Of a stretch of 24,660 bases of DNA, positions 16,949-24,660 are shown in pieces. Made by a program: the position numbers and the translations under genes. The stretch's first letter is position 1. Every line of letters begins with the position of its first letter. This stretch comes from QYOJ01 sp964449285 (GTDB lineage Bacteria > Bacteroidota > Bacteroidia > Bacteroidales > FEN-979). Under the pieces are notes generated by a model that saw nothing but the letters and a program-made list of their open reading frames with translations, did no database searches and was not told where the DNA came from. The stretch is taken from assembly GCA_964449285.1 (NCBI GenBank), contig CAYUZX010000050.1, forward strand, positions 1-24,660. Reading direction: 5' to 3'.

Positions 16949-16962
16949 TTACCATATGGTAA
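16949..16962. promoter_or_regulatory. Perfect 14-bp palindrome, candidate Crp/Fnr operator
   Basis: TTACCATATGGTAA is its own reverse complement, with the form TTACC-N4-GGTAA. That is the half-site length and spacing of FNR-type sites (TTGAT-N4-ATCAA). Its centre (16955.5) is about 41 bases upstream of the start expected from the -7 element at 16985-16992. Confidence 0.5.
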
Positions 16963-16984
16963 TTTCTTGAATATTATTTAATTT

Positions 16985-16992
16985 TATTTTTG
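16985..16992 (+). promoter_or_regulatory. -7 promoter element for the first serine hydrolase
   Basis: TATTTTTG matches TAnnTTTG exactly, 19 bases before the ATG at 17012. A TTG at 16967-16969 is 15 bases upstream, closer than a typical -33, which would fit a promoter that needs an activator. Confidence 0.55.
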
Positions 16993-17011
16993 ATATACAA
17001 TAGATAAAAAT

Positions 17012-18244
17012 ATGCTTATGAAAACCTTTCGTTCTGTTTTTTCGCTTCTGATCCTCTTTGTTTTAGGATTTTCGTTTGGTATGATCTCCTGCAAAAAGAA
17101 ATCTGATCCCCCTCCCTACGACTACACTCCCGAGTTGCAGGCGATGTTGGATACCCAGTGGAATGCCTTCTGGGCAGATAAAGAGAATCCTGTCGGTGGA
17201 TTTATGATGAAGATCAGCTCACCACTGGGTGATTACTTTGCTTCGGCTAATTTCAATGATTCGGTGAATCAGCATTTTCATTTCCGTGGAGCCAGTACTA
17301 CTAAAACCTTTACCGCTGCTGCCATAATGCTTTTGGCCCAACAGGGGAAACTGAATATCGAGGATAGGGTGACAGACTTGATCCCTGGTAAAACTGAGCC
17401 TTATCTTCCGGCAACTCCGGATTTTAACATCCCTCATAAAAATGAGATTACACTTAAATTGTTGCTCCAGCACAGGGCCGGCGTTTTCGACCTGGTGAAC
17501 GATCCGGTCCCCGACACGGTGAATGAACCCTACGCCGGAATGCAATATTCTGTATATGTGATTGAAGTATTGGGAGATACATTGCACACATTCACCTATG
17601 AAGAGTGGGCTACTATACTCTCCAAACACCATCTCTCTTATTTCACCCCTGATAGCGCCTATCATTACAGTGATATAGGATATAACCTCCTGGGATTGAT
17701 TGTGGAACGGATTTCGGGGATGCCGTTTGAGGACTATGTGAAGCAGCATCTGCTCGTTCCGAACGGACTGAATGAGACAACCTTTCCCTCGCTTGGCACA
17801 ACATACTGGCTTCCGGATCCTTACGTTAAAAGCTACTACTGGATGCAAGGACAATCCTTTGAGTCAACCTATTGGAGTAACCCATCCAGCCATGTGGCAG
17901 AAGGAAATGTGATCACCACAAACTATGACCTGAATCTCTGGGTTAAACGGTTGATCAGGGGTGAAGCTGGTTTATCACGGGCAACGGTAGATGAGATGAT
18001 GGATGTTCTGGAAACCTTTGAGTCACATCAATACTACGGACTTGGGATTGTCTATACACCAGGATTAGGTTACGGACATAATGGCGCCACTGCCGGATAT
18101 CTTACCGTGATGCGGTACAACCCCGACAACCAGGTTTCGTTTACTATGATTGCTTCATTCTGGCACATTGAAGATCTATACACGGAGATTTATCATATGT
18201 ATGATATTGCTCACGAAGCCAATAAAATTCTGGGATATGAATAA
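17012..18244 (+). CDS. Class C beta-lactamase-like serine hydrolase, lipoprotein
   Basis: A 410-residue predicted lipoprotein (lipobox MISC, Cys27, followed by KKK) with a beta-lactamase/penicillin-binding fold. Members act as D,D-peptidases, esterases or amidases more often than as lactamases. The catalytic motif S-x-x-K is S95-T-T-K98 in FRGASTTKTF. The second motif is Y219-S-D in HYSDIGYNLLG, where the usual Asn is Asp. The third is H356-N-G in GHNGATAGY. The Asp substitution is worth noting, though the Tyr is retained. The start could be 17012 or the ATG at 17018; both give the same signal peptide. It follows the Crp/Fnr gene by 100 bases with its own promoter and candidate operator. The S41 peptidase gene is 62 bases downstream. 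A true antibiotic-resistance role is not implied. Confidence 0.87.
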   Translation: MLMKTFRSVFSLLILFVLGFSFGMISCKKKSDPPPYDYTPELQAMLDTQWNAFWADKENPVGGFMMKISSPLGDYFASANFNDSVNQHFHFRGASTTKTFTAAAIMLLAQQGKLNIEDRVTDLIPGKTEPYLPATPDFNIPHKNEITLKLLLQHRAGVFDLVNDPVPDTVNEPYAGMQYSVYVIEVLGDTLHTFTYEEWATILSKHHLSYFTPDSAYHYSDIGYNLLGLIVERISGMPFEDYVKQHLLVPNGLNETTFPSLGTTYWLPDPYVKSYYWMQGQSFESTYWSNPSSHVAEGNVITTNYDLNLWVKRLIRGEAGLSRATVDEMMDVLETFESHQYYGLGIVYTPGLGYGHNGATAGYLTVMRYNPDNQVSFTMIASFWHIEDLYTEIYHMYDIAHEANKILGYE

Positions 18245-18306
18245 ATTAACGGATCAAAAAGAGGTAGTTCGGACGATATGATATAGAACCAATTAAACAA
18301 ATAACC

Positions 18307-19992
18307 ATGAAAATAAAAATCCTTTTTATAGCCCTATTGACTTGTTCAATGACAGTCATGGCCCAAAAACAGGTTGACACTTTCATCCCGGGAAACAGTG
18401 ATGGTATGATGTGGTTTAATCTAAGCTCTCTGAATTGGATCGAAGCGTTTGATTCGCTGCATCTCATCATGGAAGAGAGGTATCCCTTCACAGAATGGAA
18501 GGGAATTGACTGGGATCAGAAGCTCAATCTTTCCCAGCCCAAAGTTCAGGAAGCACAAAACGAAGGAGATTTGGTAAAATTCACAGGGGCTCTTTTAGAA
18601 TACCTCTTATCAGTACCTGACGGACATATTACTATGCTTGATTTTGCGAAATTGTTCAATCAAGCTACACAAGCAGGAAGTTATGGATTAAATATGCTTC
18701 CTCTCACGGACGGTAGTGTTGTCGTAAATATCGTCCCGGAATGGGGCCCTGCATATCTCGCCGGCATGCGATGTGGTGATGAGATCCTCTCCTGGAACGG
18801 GATACCCATACTGGATGTTCCTGAAATGGAAGTTTATAATAATCCGGGAGGTGTATCTGCGAATTATGCCACTGAAGAGGGTCGGATGCTCAGCCGATAT
18901 ATCATATTATCAAGAGATTCTGTGGATGCGATGGTTGATATTACTTACCTGTCTCATGAAACAGGAAGTCAGCAAACAGTTTCCCTAACTGCCGTTGCAG
19001 ATACGTTTTCCTTGTTGTATCAGGCAATGCGTCTTACAGCTCCTGTGCAGGAAACTACTAATAAGGTGAACTACAAAATTCTGGACGGGCAGGTCGGTTA
19101 TTTACATGTGCAGGATGAAGATGCTCCCGACAGCCTGACCCTTGAGGAGATCAGGCAGACTGAAATTTATCTGAAGGTAAAAGAGGCGATCACTTACTTC
19201 AACACTCAAAATATCGACAAGTTGGTGTTTGACCTCAGGTACAATAATGGCGGGAATGATCTTATGGGTTCGGCCATTTCGGGATTTTTTATTGAGTCGC
19301 CGACCTTTTACGAATACATGACCGGAACCAGTGATGATAATTACGCTATCATTGATTCAATCATCACGGTGCCGGAAACACCAGGATTTAACGGAGAGGT
19401 TGTGGTAATGGTTGGACCCAAGGACATCAGTACGGGTGAAGGGATCCCCATGATGTTGCAACGGTTGCCCAACGCCCAGATCATCTCTTTCTGGGGGACC
19501 AACGGGTCATTCGGTATCGTTCCCAATGTTGTTATTATGCCGGATTCGCTCCAGTTTATCCTTTTCCCATATGCCCGCTCTCTGGATCATGATGAGGTCA
19601 TTCAACTCGATACGGATGCTTTGTTGTTGGGAGGTGTGCAACCCGACATTAAAATTCCTTTAACTGTTGAACGGGTCATTGAGCAGTGGCAGGAGGGAAA
19701 GGATGTGGAGCTGGAATATGCGATCAGTACCCTGCTGGACATTCGGGAAATTACCCTGCAAAAGGAGTATAGGATATATCCCAACCCGGCTGATGCCACC
19801 TTCCATATCAAATACGATTCGAAGAAGCCAATAACCGTCCAGATCGCTGATGTAAGTGGCAGACTGGTCAAGCTTGCCGGACAGGTTACTTCCGGTCAAC
19901 TCATCGATATCAGCAATCTGCCTGCCGGTCTCTATTTTGTGACTATTGATGGTAATCAACGATATCGTGTAGAGAAGTTATTGGTTCAGTAA
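18307..19992 (+). CDS. S41-family peptidase with T9SS sorting domain
   Basis: A 561-residue exported protease related to the C-terminal-processing/tricorn group. It has a signal peptide (about 1-20, ending VMAQ) and an N-terminal helical region with VPDGHITM (H107 is a candidate catalytic His). A PDZ-like segment covers about 130-230 (AYLAGMRCGDEILSWNGIPI). The S41 core runs from about 260, with VFDLRYNNGGN (308-317) and VGPKDISTGEGIPMM, where S375 is the likely nucleophile. The last 75 residues (YRIYPNPADATFHI onward) are a T9SS type A sorting domain, so the enzyme should act at or beyond the cell surface. It sits between two beta-lactamase-like lipoproteins. The gap before it is only 62 bases, with no clear -7 element, so read-through from the first hydrolase is likely. 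Confidence 0.86.
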   Translation: MKIKILFIALLTCSMTVMAQKQVDTFIPGNSDGMMWFNLSSLNWIEAFDSLHLIMEERYPFTEWKGIDWDQKLNLSQPKVQEAQNEGDLVKFTGALLEYLLSVPDGHITMLDFAKLFNQATQAGSYGLNMLPLTDGSVVVNIVPEWGPAYLAGMRCGDEILSWNGIPILDVPEMEVYNNPGGVSANYATEEGRMLSRYIILSRDSVDAMVDITYLSHETGSQQTVSLTAVADTFSLLYQAMRLTAPVQETTNKVNYKILDGQVGYLHVQDEDAPDSLTLEEIRQTEIYLKVKEAITYFNTQNIDKLVFDLRYNNGGNDLMGSAISGFFIESPTFYEYMTGTSDDNYAIIDSIITVPETPGFNGEVVVMVGPKDISTGEGIPMMLQRLPNAQIISFWGTNGSFGIVPNVVIMPDSLQFILFPYARSLDHDEVIQLDTDALLLGGVQPDIKIPLTVERVIEQWQEGKDVELEYAISTLLDIREITLQKEYRIYPNPADATFHIKYDSKKPITVQIADVSGRLVKLAGQVTSGQLIDISNLPAGLYFVTIDGNQRYRVEKLLVQ

Positions 19993-20063
19993 AACCAGTG
20001 CCGTGGCGCCATGGTGTTGAAAGAATGTCAAACCAATTAGATAACTAAAATCAACTAACAGCT

Positions 20064-21209
20064 ATGAAAAGATTCTTTACCGCTTCCCTGATCTCCGTCT
20101 CATTATTGGGGATCCTGTTGAATCCATCCTGTAAAAAGAAAGAGGATCCAGATCCGACACCTCCCGACAGTACGTTTGTTCAAAAAGTGGATAAAATACT
20201 TCAGGATACCATGGCGAAATATGGGATTGCCGGTGCAACAATGTATGTTGAGGATGTCCAGGGCAATGTGGCATGGATCAGCGCCGGGATGGCTGACAAC
20301 GAGCAACAAATACCCGTGAATCCTGAAACGAAATTCAGGGTAGCCAGCATCTCCAAAACATTTCTGGCCGTAGTGGTCCTGCAACTGATGGAGGAGGGGA
20401 TGTTTGCCCTGGACAATAAATATGCCGATTATCTGGCCGATTCTATTGTAGCGCTTTATCCTTATGGATCAGAAGTCACCATCAGACAATTGCTTGAACA
20501 TACAAGTGGTATCTATGATTTTGAAGACATGCAGTTTATCGCAATGCTGTTGGGAGATCCTACCCATCACTGGACTCCATGGGAATTGCTTGTCTATGCT
20601 GCAACAGCTGATTCTGCCCACTTCGATCCACCGGGAACGCTCTATCATTATTCCAATACCAACTATATTTTGCTCGGACAATTGGTTGAAAAGGTAACCG
20701 GGATCTCCATGCAGGAAAATATCCGCGACCGCGTATTGACCCCATTGCAACTTCAGAATACCTTTTCGGGCGGACTGGAAGCTGTTCCTCAAAGCAACTA
20801 TGCCAATGGCTATGTCGATATACCCGGTATGCTTCAAATGACCGTAAACGACCAAACCCTGCCGTTGTACTTTGAGTGGGCGCACGGACAAATGATTTCT
20901 ACGGCTCATGATCTTTATATCTTTTACAATGCTGTTCTTAATAAAGATCTGTTTCAGAATCAATCAACCCTGGATGCCATGATTGAATGCAGTGCACTTT
21001 CAAATGGAACTTATGGAATGGGTATTGCGAAAAACAGTCAGCAACTGGGTTATGGTCATGCAGGCGAAACCCTGGGATTCATAAGTTTCGCCTCGGTCAA
21101 TCCTGAAACAGGATCAACCATTGTCCTGCTCTATAACACACAGGATCATGATTTCCAGGGAGCTATGGTGAAGGCGATTTATTTCCTGATCTATCCTGAA
21201 GAGGGATAG
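20064..21209 (+). CDS. Second class C beta-lactamase-like serine hydrolase, lipoprotein
   Basis: A 381-residue predicted lipoprotein (lipobox NPSC, Cys23, followed by KKK). All three motifs of the class C/D,D-peptidase family are canonical: S95-I-S-K98 in VASISKTFLA, Y196-S-N in YHYSNTNYILLG, and H332-A-G in GHAGETLGF. It resembles the hydrolase at 17012 in size and layout but differs clearly in sequence, so the two are not a recent duplication. It lies 71 bases after the S41 peptidase, with no TAnnTTTG element in between, and is likely part of the same transcript. It is convergent with the histidine kinase gene 66 bases away. The substrate may be D-amino-acid peptides or esters. Confidence 0.88.
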   Translation: MKRFFTASLISVSLLGILLNPSCKKKEDPDPTPPDSTFVQKVDKILQDTMAKYGIAGATMYVEDVQGNVAWISAGMADNEQQIPVNPETKFRVASISKTFLAVVVLQLMEEGMFALDNKYADYLADSIVALYPYGSEVTIRQLLEHTSGIYDFEDMQFIAMLLGDPTHHWTPWELLVYAATADSAHFDPPGTLYHYSNTNYILLGQLVEKVTGISMQENIRDRVLTPLQLQNTFSGGLEAVPQSNYANGYVDIPGMLQMTVNDQTLPLYFEWAHGQMISTAHDLYIFYNAVLNKDLFQNQSTLDAMIECSALSNGTYGMGIAKNSQQLGYGHAGETLGFISFASVNPETGSTIVLLYNTQDHDFQGAMVKAIYFLIYPEEG

Positions 21210-21275
21210 TTTCCTGCTTTACTCAATACTGTGAAACGTTTTTGGATGTCGGGAAATGGGCGGTGTAAACGCTGA

Positions 21276-22463
21276 TTAACTGACCTGCTTTCTGGGTTCC
21301 TGCGTATTAAACTCCTGGATATATCCAATTTCTGCTTCCACATTTAGAGGAAGCGTGAGGAAAAATGTTGATCCAACTCCTAATGTCGACTCAAACCACA
21401 ATTCTCCTCCCAACAGTTGGGCTAGCTTTTTGGAAATGAAGAGCCCTACCCCGGCTCCCTGGAATGGCCTTGAGTAAGTATCATCTATTTGCCGGAACGA
21501 TTCAAAGATCAGTTTATTGTTTTCGGGAGCTATGCCGATTCCGGTATCTTTCACATAAAAAGTGACAAATTGTTTGCCTGCCCAGGACTCTTTCTTGTAT
21601 CCGATCTCGACTAAACCTTCATGGGTAAATTTTACTGCATTTTTTACCAGGCAAACCAGAATCTGCTTGATCCTCGTCTGATCGGAATATAACGGCATGT
21701 TGGATGCTGAATCTCCTGGAGTGAGTTTGATATCGATATATTTCTTCCGTTCATGTGCTTTCTCCTGACATCCTGCCTCAAGCACATCATTTACAATTGA
21801 GTGAATGCTCACAGCCTCGTTTTTAATCCGGATATCACCGGTCTCAAGCAGGGTGATGTCAAACAGATCCTCAATAAGTTTCAGGAGGATATGACCGTTA
21901 TCGTGAATCGTTTTTGCGTAGAGGGCTACTTCGTTGGATGGAGTTTCTGGATTGAGCAGAGCCGAAAAGCCGATAATCGCGTTGAGGGGTGTTCGGAACT
22001 CGTGCGACATGGTCGCCAGGAATACTGATTTCAACCGGTCCGCCTCCTGTGCCTTTTGGAGAGCATCTTTGAGCTGCTGTTCGGTGTTTGAGATCCGAAG
22101 CATGGAGGTGATTTGCGCCGCGAGTTCCGCTTTTTCGATTGGCCTGATGAGAAAAGCATCAGCGCCGGCACTGAATCCTTTTACCTTGTTTTTCGAATCG
22201 GTTTCATAAGCTGAGATAAGGATGACGTGAATATTCCTTGTCTTTTCGTTGGTCTTCAGCCGTTTGCACACTTCATAACCATCCATTTCAGGCATCACCA
22301 CATCAAGAAGAATTACATCAGGATGCTCCTGCCTGGCAAGTTTAATTCCCTCTTTTCCCGAATGGGCAGCAACTACCTGGCAATTGGGAATCGCATCTTC
22401 CAGGATTGCCCGGATGGAGGTCAGGTTGCTTTTACGATCATCAATAACGAGTATCTTTCTCAT
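21276..22463 (-). CDS. Receiver-histidine kinase hybrid, soluble
   Basis: A 395-residue cytoplasmic signalling protein. An N-terminal receiver domain (1-122) has the acidic pair D8-D9 and the phospho-acceptor D54 in VILLDVVMPEMDGYE. The usual conserved Lys before Pro is Arg107 here (FLIRPIE). A short coiled linker (about 125-145) leads to the HisKA domain with H154 in ATMSHEFRTPLNAIIGF. The HATPase domain has the N box LVKNAVKFTHEG, the G1 box VKDTGIGIAPEN and the G2 box GAGVGLFISKKLAQLLGG. There is no membrane segment or sensor domain, so input must come through phosphorylation of the receiver by another kinase. It starts 72 bases after the RND gene on the same strand. No response regulator with an output domain is in the window. 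Confidence 0.92.
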   Translation of the reverse strand: MRKILVIDDRKSNLTSIRAILEDAIPNCQVVAAHSGKEGIKLARQEHPDVILLDVVMPEMDGYEVCKRLKTNEKTRNIHVILISAYETDSKNKVKGFSAGADAFLIRPIEKAELAAQITSMLRISNTEQQLKDALQKAQEADRLKSVFLATMSHEFRTPLNAIIGFSALLNPETPSNEVALYAKTIHDNGHILLKLIEDLFDITLLETGDIRIKNEAVSIHSIVNDVLEAGCQEKAHERKKYIDIKLTPGDSASNMPLYSDQTRIKQILVCLVKNAVKFTHEGLVEIGYKKESWAGKQFVTFYVKDTGIGIAPENNKLIFESFRQIDDTYSRPFQGAGVGLFISKKLAQLLGGELWFESTLGVGSTFFLTLPLNVEAEIGYIQEFNTQEPRKQVS

Positions 22464-22524
22464 GAATAGAAAGGTTGAGAATTACAACTAAATCAACATA
22501 CTCCAAGAGGTTTAACGATAAAGT

Positions 22525-22556
22525 CTGGTGAAAGGTTACACTTTACGGTTCACCAG
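22525..22556. terminator. 8-bp stem inverted repeat at the end of the RND gene
   Basis: CTGGTGAA (22525-22532) and TTCACCAG (22549-22556) form a perfect 8-bp stem with a 16-base loop, spanning the RND stop codon on the minus strand. No strong T run follows, so it is at best a weak terminator or a processing signal between the pump and the kinase gene. Confidence 0.35.
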
Positions 22557-24660
22557 GGAGTATATCACCGGAATAAAGAAGAGATTCAGCAGGGTTGAGG
22601 TCAGCAATCCCCCAAGGATCACCTTTGCCATTGGGCTCTGGATCTCATTTCCCGGTAAATCGCTTCCCAGAGCCAGCGGCAACATCCCCAAAGCAGCACA
22701 TAATGCTGTCATCACGATGGGATTCAACCGATCAAGCGAACCTGACAAAACCCGTTTGTGGAGACTAATCCCATCTTCACGGAGGTGTTCATAGCGTGAT
22801 ACCAGGAGAATCCCGTTACGTGTTGCGATACCGAAAAGAGATATAAATCCGATGATAACCGGGATGCTGATCACACCGGTTGTCAAGACGACGGTAAATA
22901 CGCCTCCGATCAGTGCCAGCGGGAGGTTCATCATGATGATTCCGGCGGTCTTGAATTTTTTAAATTCCTGGAAGAGCAACAGAAATACCACGAGGATGGC
23001 CCCGATCATCGACCAGAAAAGGATCTGTGATGCAGCCTCTTCACTCTCAAACTGCCCGCCATATTCAATCCTATAGCCCTCAGGAAGAGCGATTCCCGCG
23101 TTGATGATCTCTTTGATCTCATTCACCGTACTTCGCAGGTCGCGGCCGGCAACATTGGCCGAGACTACGATCTTTCGCTGCATGTTCTCCCGGTTGATGG
23201 TGTTTGGGCCTGTTGCCGAAACCACATCGGCAATGAAGTACAATGGAACTTTATGCGAAGTGGTCGGATTATCCCCGTGCGGGACCGGAGCATCCGGCAA
23301 TCCGAAACGGGTATCAACCGGGATGTTCCGGATCGCTTCCATGTCGGCCCGGTTGGTTTGATCGTACTTCACGGTGATGTCGAAGGTAGAAACCCCTTCA
23401 TAAACCTGTGAAACCACCTTTCCTGCGAGTGCAACATCCACGAATTCGGCAAAATCGGGCGTGGATATCCCGAAGCGTGCAAGCATCTCCCTACGGGGTT
23501 TGATCTGCAGTTGTGGCCGTTCGATCAGCATCTCTACGTTCAGGTCGGCCAGGCCCTGTACATCCGCGATTTCATCGCGGATTAGGTTCGCTATCCCATA
23601 TATGTGGTTGAGGTCATCGCCAAAGACCTTGATCGCGATATTGGACCGGGTCCCACTCAGCATGTGGTCGATCCGGTGGGAGATAGGCTGTCCCACCTCA
23701 ACGCTGATTCCACGAATGGAGGAGAGCCGTTGCCGGGCATCGGCAAAAACCGCTTCACGACTTCGGTCGCTTAGTTCGAATGGAACCTCCAGTTCCGAGC
23801 CATTGGTTCCCAAGGCGTGTTCGTCCAGCTCTGCTCTGCCGGTCTTGCGGGCAACCGTTTTGGCTTCAGGGATTTTCATCAACTCTTGCTCAACCAGTTG
23901 AGCCAGCTTATCCGACTCCTCAAGTGAGATCCCCGGCAGGGTGTTGGCCATGATGGTCATCGAACCTTCGTTGAAAGGCGGGAGGAAACTCCGGCCAAGC
24001 GAAAAAAGAAATATCAAAGAGATCGCAAAGAGGATGATCCCCGAAGCGACAATCTTCCATCGGTTTTTCAGTGCCCTGGAGAGTCCAACCTCATACCCCC
24101 GTTTCAGGAACCTGACGATCCAGGCATCGCGATCGGCTCGGCGTGCCGTACGCTCATCCGAAAGCCAGAAACTACAGAGTACAGGTGTCACAGTAATAGC
24201 AACCAGCATGGAGGAGAAGAGGGCGACAATAAAAGAGATCCCAAGCGGCTTCAGCATTCTGCCCTCCAAGCCACTCAGGAAAAATAGCGGAATGAATGTA
24301 ACGATGATGATCAGGGTGGCGTTGAAAATCGACGAACGGATCTCTGTACTGCCTTTGTAAACTACCTCCAGGATGCCTGTTCGTTCATCTATCGGCTTCC
24401 TGAAATTCTCACGTATTCGCCGGTAGACATTCTCTACATCGATGATGGCATCATCAACCATAGCACCAATAGCGATTGCGATCCCACCGAGGCTCATGGT
24501 ATTGAGGGTAAACCCAAACCAGTTGAGGGTAAGAATCGCCATGAAGAGCGAGAGGGGCAAGGCAAGGAGTGAGATGACGGCCGATTTCCAGTTGTTAAGG
24601 AAGAGGAAGAGAATGATAACCAGAAAGAGGGCTCCCTCCATGATCGCTTTTTCTACGTTG
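22536..24660 (-). CDS. CusA/CzcA-type RND efflux permease (5' end outside window)
   Basis: The C-terminal 708 or so residues of a heavy-metal-type RND proton antiporter, which normally has about 1020-1050 residues; roughly 330 are missing past the window edge. The reading frame stays open to base 24660 (VEKAIMEGALFLVI), so the ATG at 24641 is internal. The transmembrane-4 motif AIGAMVDDAIIDVENVYRR resembles the Cu/Ag subgroup (AIGAMVDAAI in CusA) but has Asp-Asp. Other landmarks are LEGRMLKPL, the periplasmic loop domain, a second membrane block near MMNLPLALIGGVFTV, and the C-terminal IPVIYSLVNRKV. The Met residues that bind copper in CusA seem not all preserved, so the substrate is open. 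Adaptor and outer-membrane genes would lie upstream, beyond the window. The kinase gene follows 72 bases downstream. Confidence 0.92.
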   Translation of the reverse strand, partial: NVEKAIMEGALFLVIILFLFLNNWKSAVISLLALPLSLFMAILTLNWFGFTLNTMSLGGIAIAIGAMVDDAIIDVENVYRRIRENFRKPIDERTGILEVVYKGSTEIRSSIFNATLIIIVTFIPLFFLSGLEGRMLKPLGISFIVALFSSMLVAITVTPVLCSFWLSDERTARRADRDAWIVRFLKRGYEVGLSRALKNRWKIVASGIILFAISLIFLFSLGRSFLPPFNEGSMTIMANTLPGISLEESDKLAQLVEQELMKIPEAKTVARKTGRAELDEHALGTNGSELEVPFELSDRSREAVFADARQRLSSIRGISVEVGQPISHRIDHMLSGTRSNIAIKVFGDDLNHIYGIANLIRDEIADVQGLADLNVEMLIERPQLQIKPRREMLARFGISTPDFAEFVDVALAGKVVSQVYEGVSTFDITVKYDQTNRADMEAIRNIPVDTRFGLPDAPVPHGDNPTTSHKVPLYFIADVVSATGPNTINRENMQRKIVVSANVAGRDLRSTVNEIKEIINAGIALPEGYRIEYGGQFESEEAASQILFWSMIGAILVVFLLLFQEFKKFKTAGIIMMNLPLALIGGVFTVVLTTGVISIPVIIGFISLFGIATRNGILLVSRYEHLREDGISLHKRVLSGSLDRLNPIVMTALCAALGMLPLALGSDLPGNEIQSPMAKVILGGLLTSTLLNLFFIPVIYSLVNRKV

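Noticed and set aside
17012..18244. A beta-lactam resistance gene
   Set aside because: The fold is shared by many peptidases and esterases. The protein is a lipoprotein with a changed second motif, and nothing suggests a resistance context.
21210..21275. A terminator between the convergent hydrolase and kinase genes
   Set aside because: Only a 3-bp stem (GCG/CGC near 21259) is visible and there is no T run, so no terminator can be supported.

Overview
The window looks like a chromosomal scaffold piece from a member of the Bacteroidota, probably an environmental Bacteroidales-like lineage known from a short-read (perhaps metagenomic) assembly. Three proteins carry C-terminal type IX secretion (T9SS) sorting domains. 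The TonB-dependent receptor has the Bacteroidota-style carboxypeptidase-regulatory-like N-terminus. Several genes have the Bacteroidota -7 promoter element TAnnTTTG at a sensible distance, and Shine-Dalgarno sequences are weak or absent. No tRNA, rRNA, CRISPR array, insertion sequence, integrase or phage gene is visible, and gene density is that of an ordinary chromosome. No stretch longer than 300 bases lacks a gene; the longest is the 169-base divergent region at 16143-16311.

Layout. 98-4772 (+): the transcription-repair coupling factor Mfd and a CNNM/CorC-type membrane protein with a CBS pair. 4867-13944 (+): a run of closely spaced or overlapping genes: a secreted lamin-tail-domain protein, a TonB-dependent receptor, a secreted OB-fold/phospholipase-D protein, a polyprenol-phosphate mannosyltransferase-like GT2 enzyme, dihydroorotase, and a YwqK/MORN-repeat lipoprotein. 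14006-16142 (-): an exported endonuclease/exonuclease/phosphatase (EEP) protein interrupted by a false 100-N gap, and a coiled-coil lipoprotein resembling the Cbp1 family. 16312-21209 (+): a Crp/Fnr-type regulator, then a class-C beta-lactamase-like lipoprotein, a T9SS-exported S41 peptidase, and a second beta-lactamase-like lipoprotein. 21276-24660 (-): a soluble receiver-histidine kinase hybrid and the C-terminal two thirds of a CusA/CzcA-type RND efflux pump that runs off the window edge.

How the genes may work together (inference). The secreted lamin-tail protein and the receptor are 15 nt apart and look co-transcribed. With the OB-fold/PLD protein and the EEP protein nearby, the modules found fused in large extracellular nucleases (lamin tail, OB fold, EEP) appear here as separate exported proteins around a TonB receptor, which suggests capture of extracellular nucleic acid or phosphoester. 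The Crp/Fnr gene precedes a perfect palindrome (TTACC-N4-GGTAA) placed near -41 of the first hydrolase promoter, suggesting local control of the hydrolase/peptidase cluster.

The most unusual feature is a family of 7-8 bp tandem repeats: three arrays lie between genes, and a fourth, sharing heptads with one of them, lies inside the dihydroorotase reading frame. A nine-G tract also lies inside the TonB receptor gene. Both coding tracts could slip and shift frame. The N gap is an assembly artefact: its two flanks are the same 55 bp, and collapsing them restores one intact gene. I found no clearly new multi-gene defence or mobile system.
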